Source: Rhabditoides inermis
Lineage: Eukaryota; Nematoda; Chromadorea; Rhabditida; Rhabditidae
DNA length: 64,000 nt
NCBI GenBank assembly: GCA_963966185.1
Contig: CAWZYM010000139.1
Location: 186,001 to 250,000, forward strand
Direction of reading: 5' to 3'
Part shown: positions 12,770 to 24,733 of the stretch, piece by piece
Layout: the number at the start of each line of letters is the position of its first letter
Position numbering within the stretch: the first letter of the stretch is position 1
Notes under the pieces: generated by a model
Told to the model about the DNA's origin: nothing
Database searches by the model: none
The model's input: the letters and a program-made list of their open reading frames with translations, nothing else
Program-made: the position numbers and the translations under genes

Positions 12770-15460
12770 GTGTTCTGTCTGTGCATTTTTGACGACCGAC
12801 CTAGGATCGGTTGTAGCTATCTGAAGCTTGACTCCTGCATAGTTACGGGACCGTTGTGTGCTCACGTTTCAAAATACATGGTGCTCTCGCCCTTGGAAGC
12901 GAGGAGACTGGGGCAAGGGAAGAGAGGGAGAGAGAGAGGAGAAAGAGAGAGGTGAACGATAACTTTTTCATTCAAAAGCACTTGTGAGAGTTATACACAA
13001 CTGCAACTGGGTCTTCTATTCGCATTAAAATTATACTTTTTGAAAAACCCGCAATGTCAGATAAAACAATGGGCTTTTTCGTAACGAAAATCGATGAGTT
13101 CTGTCTGTGCATATTCGACGACCGATCTAGAATCGGTTGTATCTATCTGAAGCTTGACTCCTGCGAAGATACAGGACCGTTGTGTGCTCACGTTTCAAAA
13201 TACATGGTGCTCTCGCCCTTGGTAGCGAGGAGACTGGGCAAGAGAAGAGAGGTAGAGAGGGGGAGAAAGAGAGAGATGAACGATAACTTTTTCATTTACA
13301 AGCACTTGTGAGAGTTTCACACAACTGCAATTGGGTCTTCTATTCGCATTCAAATTATACTTTTTGAAAAACCCGAAATGTCTGAAAAAAACAATGGTCT
13401 TCTTCGTAAAGGTAAATCGAGGTGTTCTGTCTGTGCATATTCGACGACCGATCTAGGATCGGTTGTAGCTATCTGAAGCTTGACTTCTGCTAAGTTACAG
13501 GATCGTTGTGTGCTCATGTTTCAAAATACATGGTGCTCTCGCCCTTGGTAGCGAGGAGACTGGGGCAAGAGAAGAGAGGTAGAGAGGGGGAGAAAGAGAG
13601 AGATGAACGATAACTTTTTCATTCACAAGCACTTGTGAGAGTTATACACAACTGCAACCCGGGGTTTCTATTCGCATTCAAATTATACATTTTGAAAAAC
13701 CCGAAATGTCTGAGAAAAACAATGGGCTTTTTCGTAACGAAAATCGATGTTTTCTGTCTGTGCATATTCGACGACCGATCTAGGATCGGTTGTAGCTATC
13801 TGAAGCTTGACTTCTGCAGAGTTACAGGACCGTTGTGTGCTCATGTTTCAAAACACATGGTGCTCTTGCCCTCGGTAGCGAGGAGACTGGGGCAAGAGAA
13901 GAGAGGGAGAGAGGGGGAGAAAGAGAGAGATGAACGAAAACTTTTTTCAATCACAAGCACTTGTGAGAGTTATATACAACTGCAACTGGGTCTTCTATTC
14001 GCATTCAAATTATACTTTTTGAAAAACCCGAAATGTCTGAAAAAAACATTGGGCTTTTTCGTAACGAAAATCGATGTTTTCTGTCTGTGCATATTCGACG
14101 ACCGATCTAGAATCGGTTGTATCTACCTGAAGCTTGACTCCTGCAAAAATACAGGACCGTTGTGTGCTCACGTTTCAAAATACATGGTGCTCTCGCCCTT
14201 GGTAGCGAGGAGACTGGGGCGAGAGAAGAGAGGTAAAGAGGGGGAGAAAGAGAGAGATAAACGATAACTTTTTCATTCACAAGCACTTGTGAGAGTTGAA
14301 CACAACTGCAACTGGGTCTTCTATTTGCATTCAAATTATACTTTTTGAAAAACCCGAAACGTCTGGAAAACAATAAACAATGATCTTCTTCGTAAAGGTA
14401 AATCGAGGTGTTCTGTCTGTGCATATTCGACGACCGATATAGGAACGGTTGTATTCATCTGAAGCTTGATTCCTGCGAAGATACAGGACCGTTGCTCACG
14501 TTTCAAAATACATGGTGCTCTCGCCCTTGGTAGCGAGGAGACTGGGGCAAGGGAAGAGAGGGAGAGAGGGGGAAAAAGAGAAAGATGAACGATAACTTTT
14601 TCATTCAATAGCACTTGTGAAAGTTTTACACAACTGCGATTGAGTCTTCTATTCGCATTTAAATTATACTTTTTGAAAAACCCGAAACGTCTGAAAAAAA
14701 ACATTGGGCTTTTTCGTAACGAAAATCGATGTGTTCTGTCTGTGCATATTCGACGACCGATCTTGGATCGGTTGTTTTCTCTTTGAAGCTTGACTCCTGC
14801 GAAGATACAGGACCGTTGTGTGCTCACGTTTCAAAATACATGGTGCTCTCGCCCTTGGTAGCGAGAAGACTGGGGCAAGAGAAGAGAGGGAGAGAGGGGG
14901 AGAAAGAGAGAGATGAACGATAACTTTTTCATTCGATAGCACTTGTGAGAGTTATACACAACTGCAATTGGATCTTCTATTCGCATTCAAATTATACTTT
15001 TTAGAAAAACCAAAATGTCTGAAAAAAAAAAATTGGGCTTTTTCGTAAAGGTAGATCAAGGTGTTCTGTCTGTGCATTTTCGACGACCGATCTAGGATCG
15101 GTTGTAGCTATCTGAAGCTTGACTCCTGCATAGTTACAGGACCGTTGTGTGCTCACGTTTCAAAATACATGGTGCTCTCGCCCTTGGTAGCGAGGAGACT
15201 TGGGCAAGAGAAGAGATAACTTTTCATTCACAAGCACTTGTGAGAGTTATACACAACTGCAACTGGGTCTTCTATTCGCATTCAAAATATACTTTTTGAA
15301 AAACCCGAAATGTTCGAAATACAATAAACAATGGTCTTCTTCGTAAAGGTAGATCGAGGTGTTCTGTCTGTGCATATTCGACGACCGAACTAGGATCGGT
15401 TGTAGCTATCTGAAGCTTGACTCCTGCGAAGATACGGGACCGTTGTGTGCTCACGTTTCA
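11970..15460 (+). repeat. Large duplicated block, copy 1 (about 3.5 kb)
   Basis: Repeated at about 19,740-23,230 with an offset of 7,770-7,771 bp. Shared rare markers in order: CATTTACAAGC, AAAACACATGG, GCATTTTTGACGACCGACC, TGTCAGATAAAAC, CAACCCGGGGTTTC, a 4-base loss in the core (ACCGTTGCTCACG), GTTGTTTTCTCTTTG, and a purine-tract deletion monomer. A few private changes separate the copies (GAACGAAAAC at about 13,934 versus GAACGATAAC). Block edges are accurate only to tens of bases. Confidence 0.82.
15061..15358 (+). repeat. Purine-tract deletion monomer (298 bp)
   Basis: GAAGAGATAACTTTTCATTC replaces the purine tract and the following GATGAACGATAAC stretch, a loss of about 32 bp. The ends share AGAGAT, so a microhomology deletion is plausible. 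It also carries ACTTGGGCAAG and GATCAAGGTG, which mark the shared lineage of the next three copies. Confidence 0.9.
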
Positions 15461-15848
15461 AAATACATGGTGCTCTCGCCCTTGGTAGCGAGGAGACTGG
15501 GGCAAGGGAAGAGAGGGAGAGAGGGGGAGAAAGAGAGAGGTGAACGATAACTTTTTCATTCAAAAACACTTGTGAGAGTTATACACAACTGCAACCGGGT
15601 CTTCTATTCGCATTAAAATTATATTTTTTGAAAAACCCGAAATGTCTGAAAAAAACAATGGGCTTTTTCGTAACGAAAATCGATGAGTTCTGTCTGTGCA
15701 TATTCGACGACCGATCTAGGATCGGTTGTATTTATCTGAAGCTTGACTCCTGCGAAGATACAGGACCGTTGTGTGCTCACGTTTCAAAATACATGGTGCT
15801 CTCGCCCTTGGTAGCGAGGAGACTGGGGCAAGGGAAGAGAGGGAGAGA

Positions 15849-15857
15849 GGGGGGGGG
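15849..15857 (+). repeat. G9 run in the purine tract
   Basis: The usual five-G stretch has grown to nine. The copy of this block 3.54 kb downstream has twelve (19,392-19,403), so the run kept changing length after the duplication. Homopolymer length is also prone to sequencing error. Confidence 0.85.
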
Positions 15858-15982
15858 AAAGAGAGAGATGAACGATAACTTTTTCATTCACAAGCACTTG
15901 TGAAAGTTATATACAACTGCAACTGGGTCTTCTATTCGCTTTCAAAGTATACTTTTTGAAAACCTGAATTGTCTGAAAAAAA

Positions 15983-18563
15983 ACAATGGGCTTTTTCGTA
16001 ACGAAAATCGATGAGTTCTGTCTGTGCATATTCGACGACCGATCTAGAATCGGTTGTATCTATCTGAAGCTTGACTCCTGCGAAGATACAGGACCGTTGT
16101 GTGCTCACGTTTCAAAATACATGGTGCTCTCGCCCTTGGTAGCGAGGAGACTGGGCAAGAGAAGAGAGGTAGAGAGGGGGAGAAAGAGAGAGATGAACGA
16201 TAACTTTTTCATTTACAAGCACTTGTGAGAGTTTTACACAACTGCAATTGGGTCTTCTATTCGCATTCAAATTATACTTTTTGAAAAACCCGAAATGTCT
16301 GAAAAAAACAATGGTCTTCTTCGTAAAGGTAAATCGAGGTGTTCTGTCTGTGCATATTCGACGACCGATCTAGGATCGGTTGTAGCTATCTGAAGCTTGA
16401 CTTCTGCTAAGTTACAGGATCGTTGTGTGCTCATGTTTCAAAATACATGGTGCTCTCGCCCTTGGTAGCGAGGAGACTGGGGCAAGAGAAGAGAGGTAGA
16501 GAGGGGGAGAAAGAGAGAGATGAACGATAACTTTTTCATTCACAAGCACTTGTGAGAGTTATACACAACTGCAACCCGGGGTTTCTATTCGCATTCAAAT
16601 TATACATTTTGAAAAACCCGAAATGTCTGAGAAAAACAATGGGCTTTTTCGTAACGAAAATCGATGTTTTCTGTCTGTGCATATTCGACGACCGATCTAG
16701 GATCGGTTGTAGCTATCTGAAGCTTGACTTCTGCAGAGTTACAGGACCGTTGTGTGCTCATGTTTCAAAACACATGGTGCTCTTGCCCTCGGTAGCGAGG
16801 AGACTGGGGCAAGAGAAGAGAGGGAGAGAGGGGGAGAAAGAGAGAGATGAACGATAACTTTTTTCAATCACAAGCACTTGTGAGAGTTATATACAACTGC
16901 AACTGGGTCTTCTATTCGCATTCAAATTATACTTTTTGAAAAACCCGAAATGTCTGAAAAAAAACATTGGGCTTTTTCGTAACGAAAATCGATGTTTTCT
17001 GTCTGTGCATATTCGACGACCGATCTAGAATCGGTTGTATCTATCTGAAGCTTAACTCCTGCAAAGATACAGGACCGTTGTGTGCTCACGTTTCAAAATA
17101 CATGGTGCTCTCGCCCTTTGTAGCGAGGAGACTGGGGCGAGAGAAGAGAGGTAAAGAGGGGGAGAAAGAGAGAGATAAACGATAACTTTTTCATTCACAA
17201 GCACTTGTGAGAGTTGAACACAACTGCAACTGGGTCTTCTATTTGCATTCAAATTATACTTTTTGAAAAACCCGAAACGTCTGGAAAACAATAAACAATG
17301 ATCTTCTTCGTAAAGGTAAATCGAGGTGTTCTGTCTGTGCATATTCGACGACCGATATAGGAACGGTTGTATTCATCTGAAGCTTGATTCCTGCGAAGAT
17401 ACAGGACCGTTGCTCACGTTTCAAAATACATGGTGCTCTCGCCCTTGGTAGCGAGGAGACTGGGGCAAGGGAAGAGAGGGAGAGAGGGGGAAAAAGAGAA
17501 AGATGAACGATAACTTTTTCATTCAATAGCACTTGTGAAAGTTTTACACAACTGCGATTGAGTCTTCTATTCGCATTTAAATTATACTTTTTGAAAAACC
17601 CGAAACGTCTGAAAAAAAACATTGGGCTTTTTCGTAACGAAAATCGATGTGTTCTGTCTGTGCATATTCGACGACCGATCTTGGATCGGTTGTTTTCTCT
17701 TTGAAGCTTGACTCCTGCGAAGATACAGGACCGTTGTGTGCTCACGTTTCAAAATACATGGTGCTCTCGCCCTTGGTAGCGAGAAGACTGGGGCAAGAGA
17801 AGAGAGGGAGAGAGGGGGAGAAAGAGAGAGATGAACGATAACTTTTTCATTCGATAGCACTTGTGAGAGTTATACACAACTGCAATTGGATCTTCTATTC
17901 GCATTCAAATTATACTTTTTAGAAAAACCAAAATGTCTGAAAAAAAAAATTGGGCTTTTTCGTAAAGGTAGATCAAGGTGTTCTGTCTGTGCATTTTCGA
18001 CGACCGATCTAGGATCGGTTGTAGCTATCTGAAGCTTGACTCCTGCATAGTTACAGGACCGTTGTGTGCTCACGTTTCAAAATACATGGTGCTCTCGCCC
18101 TTGGTAGCGAGGAGACTTGGGCAAGAGAAGAGATAACTTTTCATTCACAAGCACTTGTGAGAGTTATACACAACTGCAACTGGGTCTTCTATTCGCATTC
18201 AGAATATACTTTTTGAAAAACCCGAAATGTTCGAAATACAATAAACAATGGTCTTCTTCGTAAAGGTAGATCGAGGTGTTCTGTCTGTGCATATTCGACG
18301 ACCGAACTAGGATCGGTTGTAGCTATCTGAAGCTTGACTTCTGCGAAGATACGGGACCGTTGTGTGCTCACGTTTCAAAATACATGGTGCTCTCGCCATT
18401 GGTAGCGAGGAGACTGTGGCAAGGGAAGAGAGGGAGAGAAGGGGAGAAAGAGAGAGATGAACGATAACTTTTTCATTCACAAGCACTTGTGAGAGTTATA
18501 CACAACTGCGATTGAGTCTTCTATTCGCATTCAAATTATACTTTTTAGAAAAACCAAAATGTC
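15983..18563 (+). repeat. Middle copy of the triplicated block (about 2.6 kb)
   Basis: Matches about 13,066-15,450 at offset 2,917-2,918 and about 20,836-23,410 at offset 4,853. The left edge falls in a linker: upstream sequence (CGCTTTCAAAGTATAC, CCTGAATTGTCTG) is unlike the other two copies. The right edge, near 18,563, is where an A run and ...ATTGGGC diverges from ...CATTGGGC in the partner. Confidence 0.8.
17978..18275 (+). repeat. Purine-tract deletion monomer (298 bp)
   Basis: Same deletion and same ACTTGGGCAAG marker as the 15-kb copy, inherited with the surrounding block (offset 2,917). Confidence 0.9.
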
Positions 18564-18603
18564 TGAAAAAAAAAATTGGGCTTTTTCGTAAAGGTAGATC
18601 AAG

Positions 18604-18901
18604 GTGTTCTGTCTGTGCATTTTCGACGACCGATCTAGGATCGGTTGTAGCTATCTGAAGCTTGACTCCTGCATAGTTACAGGACCGTTGTGTGCTCACG
18701 TTTCAAAATACATGGTGCTCTCGCCCTTGGTAGCGAGGAGACTTGGGCAAGAGAAGAGATAACTTTTCATTCACAAGCACTTGTGAGAGTTATACACAAC
18801 TGCAACTGGGTCTTCTATTCGCATTCAAAATATACTTTTTGAAAAACCCGAAATGTTCGAAATACAATAAACAATGGTCTTCTTCGTAAAGGTAGATCGA
18901 G
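18604..18901 (+). repeat. Purine-tract deletion monomer (298 bp)
   Basis: Local duplicate of the preceding deletion monomer: 17.92-18.50 kb and 18.55-19.1 kb match at offset 626 bp, one normal plus one shortened monomer. It continues to the right as a copy of about 14.97-16.01 kb at offset 3,543. Confidence 0.9.
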
Positions 18902-19391
18902 GTGTTCTGTCTGTGCATATTCGACGACCGAACTAGGATCGGTTGTAGCTATCTGAAGCTTGACTCCTGCGAAGATACGGGACCGTTGTGTGCTCACGTT
19001 TCAAAATACATGGTGCTCTCGCCCTTGGTAGCGAGGAGACTGGGGCAAGGGAAGAGAGGGAGAGAGGGGGAGAAAGAGAGAGGTGAACGATAACTTTTTC
19101 ATTCAAAAACACTTGTGAGAGTTATACACAACTGCAACCGGGTCTTCTATTCGCATTAAAATTATATTTTTTGAAAAACCCGAAATGTCTGAAAAAAACA
19201 ATGGGCTTTTTCGTAACGAAAATCGATGAGTTCTGTCTGTGCATATTCGACGACCGATCTAGGATCGGTTGTATTTATCTGAAGCTTGACTCCTGCGAAG
19301 ATACAGGACCGTTGTGTGCTCACGTTTCAAAATACATGGTGCTCTCGCCCTTGGTAGCGAGGAGACTGGGGCAAGGGAAGAGAGGGAGAGA

Positions 19392-19403
19392 GGGGGGGGG
19401 GGG
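19392..19403 (+). repeat. G12 run in the purine tract
   Basis: Longest G run noticed in the window. It is the counterpart of the G9 run at 15,849 in the 3,543-bp-offset duplicate. Confidence 0.85.
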
Positions 19404-19739
19404 AAAGAGAGAGATGAACGATAACTTTTTCATTCACAAGCACTTGTGAAAGTTATATACAACTGCAACTGGGTCTTCTATTCGCTTTCAAAGTATACTT
19501 TTTGAAAACCTGAATTGTCTGAAAAAAAAACAATGGGCTTTTTCGTAACGAAAATCGATGTTTTCTGTCTGTGCATATTCGACGACCGATCTAGGATCGG
19601 TTGTATCTATCTGAAGGTTGACTCCTGCGAAGAAACAGGACCGTTGTGTGCTCACGTTTCAAAATACATGGTGCTCTCGCCCTTGGTAGCGAGGAGACTG
19701 GGGCAAGAGAAGAGAGGGAGAGAGGGGGAGAAAGAGAGA

Positions 19740-22700
19740 GATGAACGATAACTTTTTCATTTACAAGCACTTGTGAGAGTTTTACACAACTGCAATTGGG
19801 TCTTCTATTCGCATTCAAATTATACTTTTTGAAAAACCCGAAATGTCTGAAAAAAACAATGGTCTTCTTCGTAAAGGTAAATCGAGGTGTTCTGTCTGTG
19901 CATATTCGACGACCGATCTAGGATCGGTTGTAGCTACCTGAAGCTTGACTTCTGCTAAGTTACAGGATCGTTGTGTGCTCATGTTTCAAAATACATGGTG
20001 CTCTCTCCCTTGGTAGCGAGGAGACTGGGGCAAGAGAAGAGAGGTAGAGAGGGGGAGAAAGAGAGAGATGAACGATAACTTTTTCATTCACAAGCACTTG
20101 TGAGAGTTATACACAACTGCAACTGGGTCTTCTATTCGCATTCAAATTATACATTTTGAAAAACCCGAAATGTCTGAGAAAAACAATGGGCTTTTTCGTA
20201 ACGAAAATCGATGTTTTCTGTCTGTGCATATTCGACGACCGATCTAGGATCGGTTGTAGCTATCTGAAGCTTGACTTCTGCAGAGTTACAGGACCGTTGT
20301 GTGCTCATGTTTCAAAACACATGGTGCTCTTGCCCTCGGTAGCGAGGAGACTGGGGCAAGAGAAGAGAGGGAGAGAGGGGGAGAAAGAGAGATATGAACG
20401 ATAACTTTTTCATTCACAAGCATTTGTGAGAATTATACACAACTGCAATTGGGTCTTCTATTCGCATTCAATTAATACTTTTTGAAAAACCCGAAATGTC
20501 TGAAAAAAACAATGGTCTTCTTCGTAAAGGTAAATCGAGGTGTTCTGTCTGTGCATTTTTGACGACCGACCTAGGATCGGTTGTAGCTATCTGAAGCTTG
20601 ACTCCTGCATAGTTACGGGACCGTTGTGTGCTCACGTTTCAAAATACATGGTGCTCTCGCCCTTGGAAGCGAGGAGACTGGGGCAAGGGAAGAGAGGGAG
20701 AGAGAGAGGAGAAAGAGAGAGGTGAACGATAACTTTTTCATTCAAAAGCACTTGTGAGAGTTATACACAACTGCAACTGGGTCTTCTATTCGCATTAAAA
20801 TTATACTTTTTGAAAAACCCGCCATGTCAGATAAAACAATGGGCTTTTTCGTAACGAAAATCGATGAGTTCTGTCTGTGCATATTCGACGACCGATCTAG
20901 AATCGGTTGTATCTATCTGAAGCTTGACTCCTGCGAAGATACAGGACCGTTGTGTGCTCACGTTTCAAAATACATGGTGCTCTCGCCCTTGGTAGCGAGG
21001 AGACTGGGCAAGAGAAGAGAGGTAGAGAGGGGGAGAAAGAGAGAGATGAACGATAACTTTTTCATTTACAAGCACTTGTGAGAGTTTTACACAACTGCAA
21101 TTGGGTCTTCTATTCGCATTCAAATTATACTTTTTGAAAAACCCGAAATGTCTGAAAAAAACAATGGTCTTCTTCGTAAAGGTAAATCGAGGTGTTCTGT
21201 CTGTGCATATTCGACGACCGATCTAGGATCGGTTGTAGCTATCTGAAGCTTGACTTCTGCTAAGTTACAGGACCGTTGTGTGCTCATGTTTCAAAATACA
21301 TGGTGCTCTCGCCCTTGGTAGCGAGGAGACTGGGGCAAGAGAAGAGAGGTAGAGAGGGGGAGAAAGAGAGAGATGAACGATAACTTTTTCATTCACAAGC
21401 ACTTGTGAGAGTTATACACAACTGCAACCCGGGGTTTCTATTCGCATTCAAATTATACATTTTGAAAAACCCGAAATGTCTGAGAAAAACAATGGGCTTT
21501 TTCGTAACGAAAATCGATGTTTTCTGTCTGTGCATATTCGACGACCGATCTAGGATCGGTTGTAGCTATCTGAAGCTTGACTTCTGCAGAGTTACAGGAC
21601 CGTTGTGTGCTCATGTTTCAAAACACATGGTGCTCTTGCCCTCGGTAGCGAGGAGACTGGGGCAAGAGAAGAGAGGGAGAGAGGGGGAGAAAGAGAGAGA
21701 TGAACGATAACTTTTTTCAATCACAAGCACTTGTGAGAGTTATATACAACTGCAACTGGGTCTTCTATTCGCATTCAAATTATACTTTTTGAAAAACCCG
21801 AAATGTCTGAAAAAAAACATTGGGCTTTTTCGTAACGAAAATCGATGTTTTCTGTCTGTGCATATTCGACGACCGATCTAGAATCGGTTGTATCTATCTG
21901 AAGCTTAACTCCTGCAAAGATACAGGACCGTTGTGTGCTCACGTTTCAAAATACATGGTGCTCTCGCCCTTTGTAGCGAGGAGACTGGGGCGAGAGAAGA
22001 GAGGTAAAGAGGGGGAGAAAGAGAGAGATAAACGATAACTTTTTCATTCACAAGCACTTGTGAGAGTTGAACACAACTGCAACTGGGTCTTCTATTTGCA
22101 TTCAAATTATACTTTTTGAAAAACCCGAAACGTCTGGAAAACAATAAACAATGATCTTCTTCGTAAAGGTAAATCGAGGTGTTCTGTCTGTGCATATTCG
22201 ACGACCGATATAGGAACGGTTGTATTCATCTGAAGCTTGATTCCTGCGAAGATACAGGACCGTTGCTCACGTTTCAAAATACATGGTGCTCTCGCCCTTG
22301 GTAGCGAGGAGACTGGGGCAAGGGAAGAGAGGGAGAGAGGGGGAAAAAGAGAAAGATGAACGATAACTTTTTCATTCAATAGCACTTGTGAAAGTTTTAC
22401 ACAACTGCGATTGAGTCTTCTATTCGCATTTAAATTATACTTTTTGAAAAACCCGAAACGTCTGAAAAAAAACATTGGGCTTTTTCGTAACGAAAATCGA
22501 TGTGTTCTGTCTGTGCATATTCGACGACCGATCTTGGATCGGTTGTTTTCTCTTTGAAGCTTGACTCCTGCGAAGATACAGGACCGTTGTGTGCTCACGT
22601 TTCAAAATACATGGTGCTCTCGCCCTTGGTAGCGAGAAGACTGGGGCAAGAGAAGAGAGGGAGAGAGGGGGAGAAAGAGAGAGATGAACGATAACTTTTT

Positions 22701-23230
22701 CATTCGATAGCACTTGTGAGAGTTATACACAACTGCAATTGGATCTTCTATTCGCATTCAAATTATACTTTTTAGAAAAACCAAAATGTCTGAAAAAAAA
22801 AATTGGGCTTTTTCGTAAAGGTAGATCAAGGTGTTCTGTCTGTGCATTTTCGACGACCGATCTAGGATCGGTTGTAGCTATCTGAAGCTTGACTCCTGCA
22901 TAGTTACAGGACCGTTGTGTGCTCACGTTTCAAAATACATGGTGCTCTCGCCCTTGGTAGCGAGGAGACTTGGGCAAGAGAAGAGATAACTTTTCATTCA
23001 CAAGCACTTGTGAGAGTTATACACAACTGCAACTGGGTCTTCTATTCGCATTCAGAATATACTTTTTGAAAAACCCGAAATGTTCGAAATACAATAAACA
23101 ATGGTCTTCTTCGTAAAGGTAGATCGAGGTGTTCTGTCTGTGCATATTCGACGACCGAACTAGGATCGGTTGTAGCTATCTGAAGCTTGACTTCTGCGAA
23201 GATACGGGACCGTTGTGTGCTCACGTTTCA
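19740..23230 (+). repeat. Large duplicated block, copy 2 (about 3.5 kb)
   Basis: Partner of the block at about 11,970-15,460. Its right part also matches 15,983 to about 18,563 at offset 4,853. Because 2,917 + 4,853 = 7,770, the stretch around 13.06-15.45 kb exists three times (starting near 13,060, 15,983 and 20,836). Where the copies disagree, this copy usually sides with the 16-18 kb one (for example CTGAAGCTTAACTCC near 17,050 and 21,903). Confidence 0.8.
22831..23128 (+). repeat. Purine-tract deletion monomer (298 bp)
   Basis: Fourth copy, carried by the 4,853-bp-offset block duplication; same ACTTGGGCAAG marker. Confidence 0.9.
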
Positions 23231-24436
23231 AAATACATGGTGCTCTCGCCATTGGTAGCGAGGAGACTGTGGCAAGGGAAGAGAGGGAGAGAAGGGGAGA
23301 AAGAGAGAGATGAACGATAACTTTTTCATTCACAAGCACTTGTGAGAGTTATACACAACTGCGATTGAGTCTTCTATTCGCATTCAAATTATACTTTTTA
23401 GAAAAACCGAAATGTCTGAAAAAAACATTGGGCTTTTTCGTAACGAAAATCGATGTGTTCTGTCTGTGCATATTCGACGACCGATCTAGGATCGGTTGTA
23501 TCTCTTTAAAGCTTGACTCCTGCGAAGATACAGGACCGTTGTGTGCTCACGTTTCAAAATACATGGTGCTCTTGCCCTTGGTAGCGAGGAGACTGGGGCA
23601 AGAGAAAAGAGGGAGAGAGAGGGGAGAAAGAGAGAGATGAACGATTGTTTTTTTCATTCACAAGCACTTGTGAGAGTTATACACAACTGCCACTGGGTCT
23701 TCTATTCGCATTCAAATTATACTTTTTGAAAAACCCGAAATGTATGAAAAAACAATGGGCTTTTTCGTAACGAAAATCGATGTTTTCTGTCTGTGCATAT
23801 TTGACGACCGATCTAGGATCGGTTGTAGCTATCTGAAGCTTGACTCCTGCGAAGATACAGGACCGTTGTGTGCTCACGTTTCAAAATACATGGTGCTCTT
23901 GCCCTTGGTAGCGAGGAGACTGGGGCTAGAGAAAAGAGGGAGAGAGGGGGAGAAAGAGAGAGATGAACGATTGCTTTTTTCATTCACAAGCACTTGTGAG
24001 AGTTATACACAACTGCAACTGGGTCTTCTATTCGCATTCAAATTATACTTTTTGAAAAACCCGAAATGTCTGAAAAAAAAACATTGGGCTTTTTCGTAAC
24101 GAAAATCGATGTTTTCTGTCTGTGCATATTCGACGACCGATCTAGAATCGGTTGTATCTATCTAAAGCTTGACTCCTGCGAAGATACAGGACCGTTGTGT
24201 GCTCACGTTTCAAAATACATGGTGCTCTCGCCCTTTGTAGCGAGGAGACTGGGGCGAGAGAAGAGAGGTAAAGAGGGGGAGAAAGAGAGAGATAAACGAT
24301 AACTTTTTCATTCACAAGCACTTGTGAGAGTTGAACACAACTGCAACTGGGTCTTCTATTTGCATTCAAATTATACTTTCTGAAAAACCCGAAATGTCTG
24401 AAAAAACAATGGGCTTCTTCCTAACGTAAATCGAAG

Positions 24437-24733
24437 TGTTCTGTCTGTGCATTTTCGACCACCGATCTAGGATCGGTTGTAGCTATCTGAAGCTTGACTC
24501 CTGCATAGTTACAGGACCGTTGTGTGCTCACGTTTCAAAATACATGGTGCTCTCGCCCTTGGTAGCGAGGAGACTGGGGCAAGAGAAGAGATAACTTTTC
24601 ATTCACAAGCACTTGTGAGAGTTATACACAACTGCAATTGGGTCTTCTATTCGCATTCAAAATATACTTTTTGAAAAACCCGAAATGTTCGAAATACAAT
24701 AAACAATGGTCTTCTTCGTAAAGGTAGATCGAG
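24437..24733 (+). repeat. Purine-tract deletion monomer (297 bp), variant
   Basis: Same deletion, but with ACTGGGGCAAG rather than ACTTGGGCAAG and a different linker (CTTCCTAACGTAAATCGAAG). It is therefore recombined or an earlier branch of the deletion lineage. Confidence 0.88.

Noticed and set aside
13635..14267. 210-codon frame spanning two monomers
   Set aside because: It starts at GTG and is long only because the spacing here is a multiple of three (327 bp), so the frame reads through into the next copy. The matching blocks at 16,552 and 21,405 break it by a one-base change in the linker A run or a stop.
14336..14827. 163-codon frame on the - strand, repeated at 17,254 and 22,107
   Set aside because: It starts at GTG. 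It exists because a 4-base loss in the core (ACCGTTGCTCACG) shifts the reading frame past the usual stop. It recurs only because the block was duplicated.
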